Below are positions 5,903-7,278 of a stretch of DNA of 7,278 nt, piece after piece. Below the pieces are notes generated by a model. It did no database searches, was not told the origin of the DNA, and was given only the letters and a program-made list of their open reading frames with translations. Source of the DNA: an uncultured Phenylobacterium sp. (GTDB taxonomy: Bacteria > Pseudomonadota > Alphaproteobacteria > Caulobacterales > Caulobacteraceae); NCBI GenBank assembly GCA_945952355.1, contig CAMFIW010000130.1:1-7278 (forward strand), written 5' to 3'. How positions within the stretch are numbered: position 1 is the first letter of the stretch; each line of letters opens with the position of its first letter. The position numbers and the translations under genes were made by a program.

Positions 5903-6023
5903 GGGCGGGTTCTAGCGGGATGAGGCCGAAAGGAAAACTGCTTCCCTGACCCAACGGACGGTGTCTCATGGTGGCGTCGGAAAGGCCGCGAGACGGCTGG
6001 ACGGCGCAATTGGGAGAACGACC
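5903..6023. promoter_or_regulatory. Divergent intergenic region, DUF3297 / thiolase
   Basis: These 121 bp lie between two divergent start codons and should contain both promoters. I could not assign -35/-10 boxes or a known fatty-acid regulator site. The one clear element is the thiolase ribosome-binding site, GGGAG at 6012-6016, 7 nt before its ATG. Confidence 0.4.
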
Positions 6024-7259
<1,236 letters not shown>

Positions 7260-7271
7260 GAACGGATCGCC

Positions 7272-7278
7272 ATGGACC
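7272..7278 (+). CDS. Probable start of the next operon gene (only two codons in window)
   Basis: An ATG lies 12 nt after the thiolase stop codon, with AGGA (7258-7261) overlapping that stop and a 10-nt spacer. The close spacing is typical of an operon. Only Met-Asp can be read, so no product can be given and the start itself is tentative. Confidence 0.35.

Overview
The window comes from a high-GC alphaproteobacterium. A member of Caulobacterales (Phenylobacterium/Caulobacter type) is my best guess. The evidence is the GC-rich codon use, a PEPxxWA-type PEP-CTERM tail, a DUF3297 protein and a COG1228 amidohydrolase of the kind common there. The assignment is inference from gene content; there is no rRNA or marker gene to settle it. 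I see no phage, IS element, CRISPR array, tRNA or sign of recent transfer.

Layout. A plus-strand MBL-fold hydrolase is cut at its 5' end by the window edge (to 907). It converges on a minus-strand PEP-CTERM surface protein (979-1650), with a stem-loop terminator between them. Upstream of the PEP-CTERM gene on the minus strand lie a secreted COG1228 amidohydrolase (1729-2997) and thioredoxin 2 (trxC, 3038-3466). trxC is divergent from a plus-strand AHSA1/SRPBCC gene (3572-4015). The stop codon of that gene overlaps the stop of a minus-strand M20 peptidase-like amidohydrolase (4012-5226). Further upstream on the minus strand are a 56-residue single-pass membrane microprotein (5319-5489) and a DUF3297 protein (5660-5902). 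A plus-strand thiolase (6024-7259) diverges from DUF3297 and is probably followed at 7272 by another gene of the same operon.

How the genes relate. Most are independent housekeeping or catabolic functions: two hydrolases of peptides or N-acyl amino acids, a zinc thioredoxin, and a beta-oxidation-type thiolase. They do not form an evident single pathway. The most informative regulatory signal is a near-consensus sigma-54 (-24/-12) promoter, 11 of 12 consensus positions. It sits between the amidohydrolase and the PEP-CTERM gene and is correctly placed to transcribe the latter from about 40 nt upstream of its start codon. This fits the known link between PEP-CTERM/exosortase systems and sigma-54-dependent regulators. 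A second signal is a long inverted repeat in the leader of the M20 gene; its distal arm overlaps the Shine-Dalgarno sequence. I find no strong evidence of a wholly new system. The sigma-54/PEP-CTERM unit and the M20 leader are the places worth testing.
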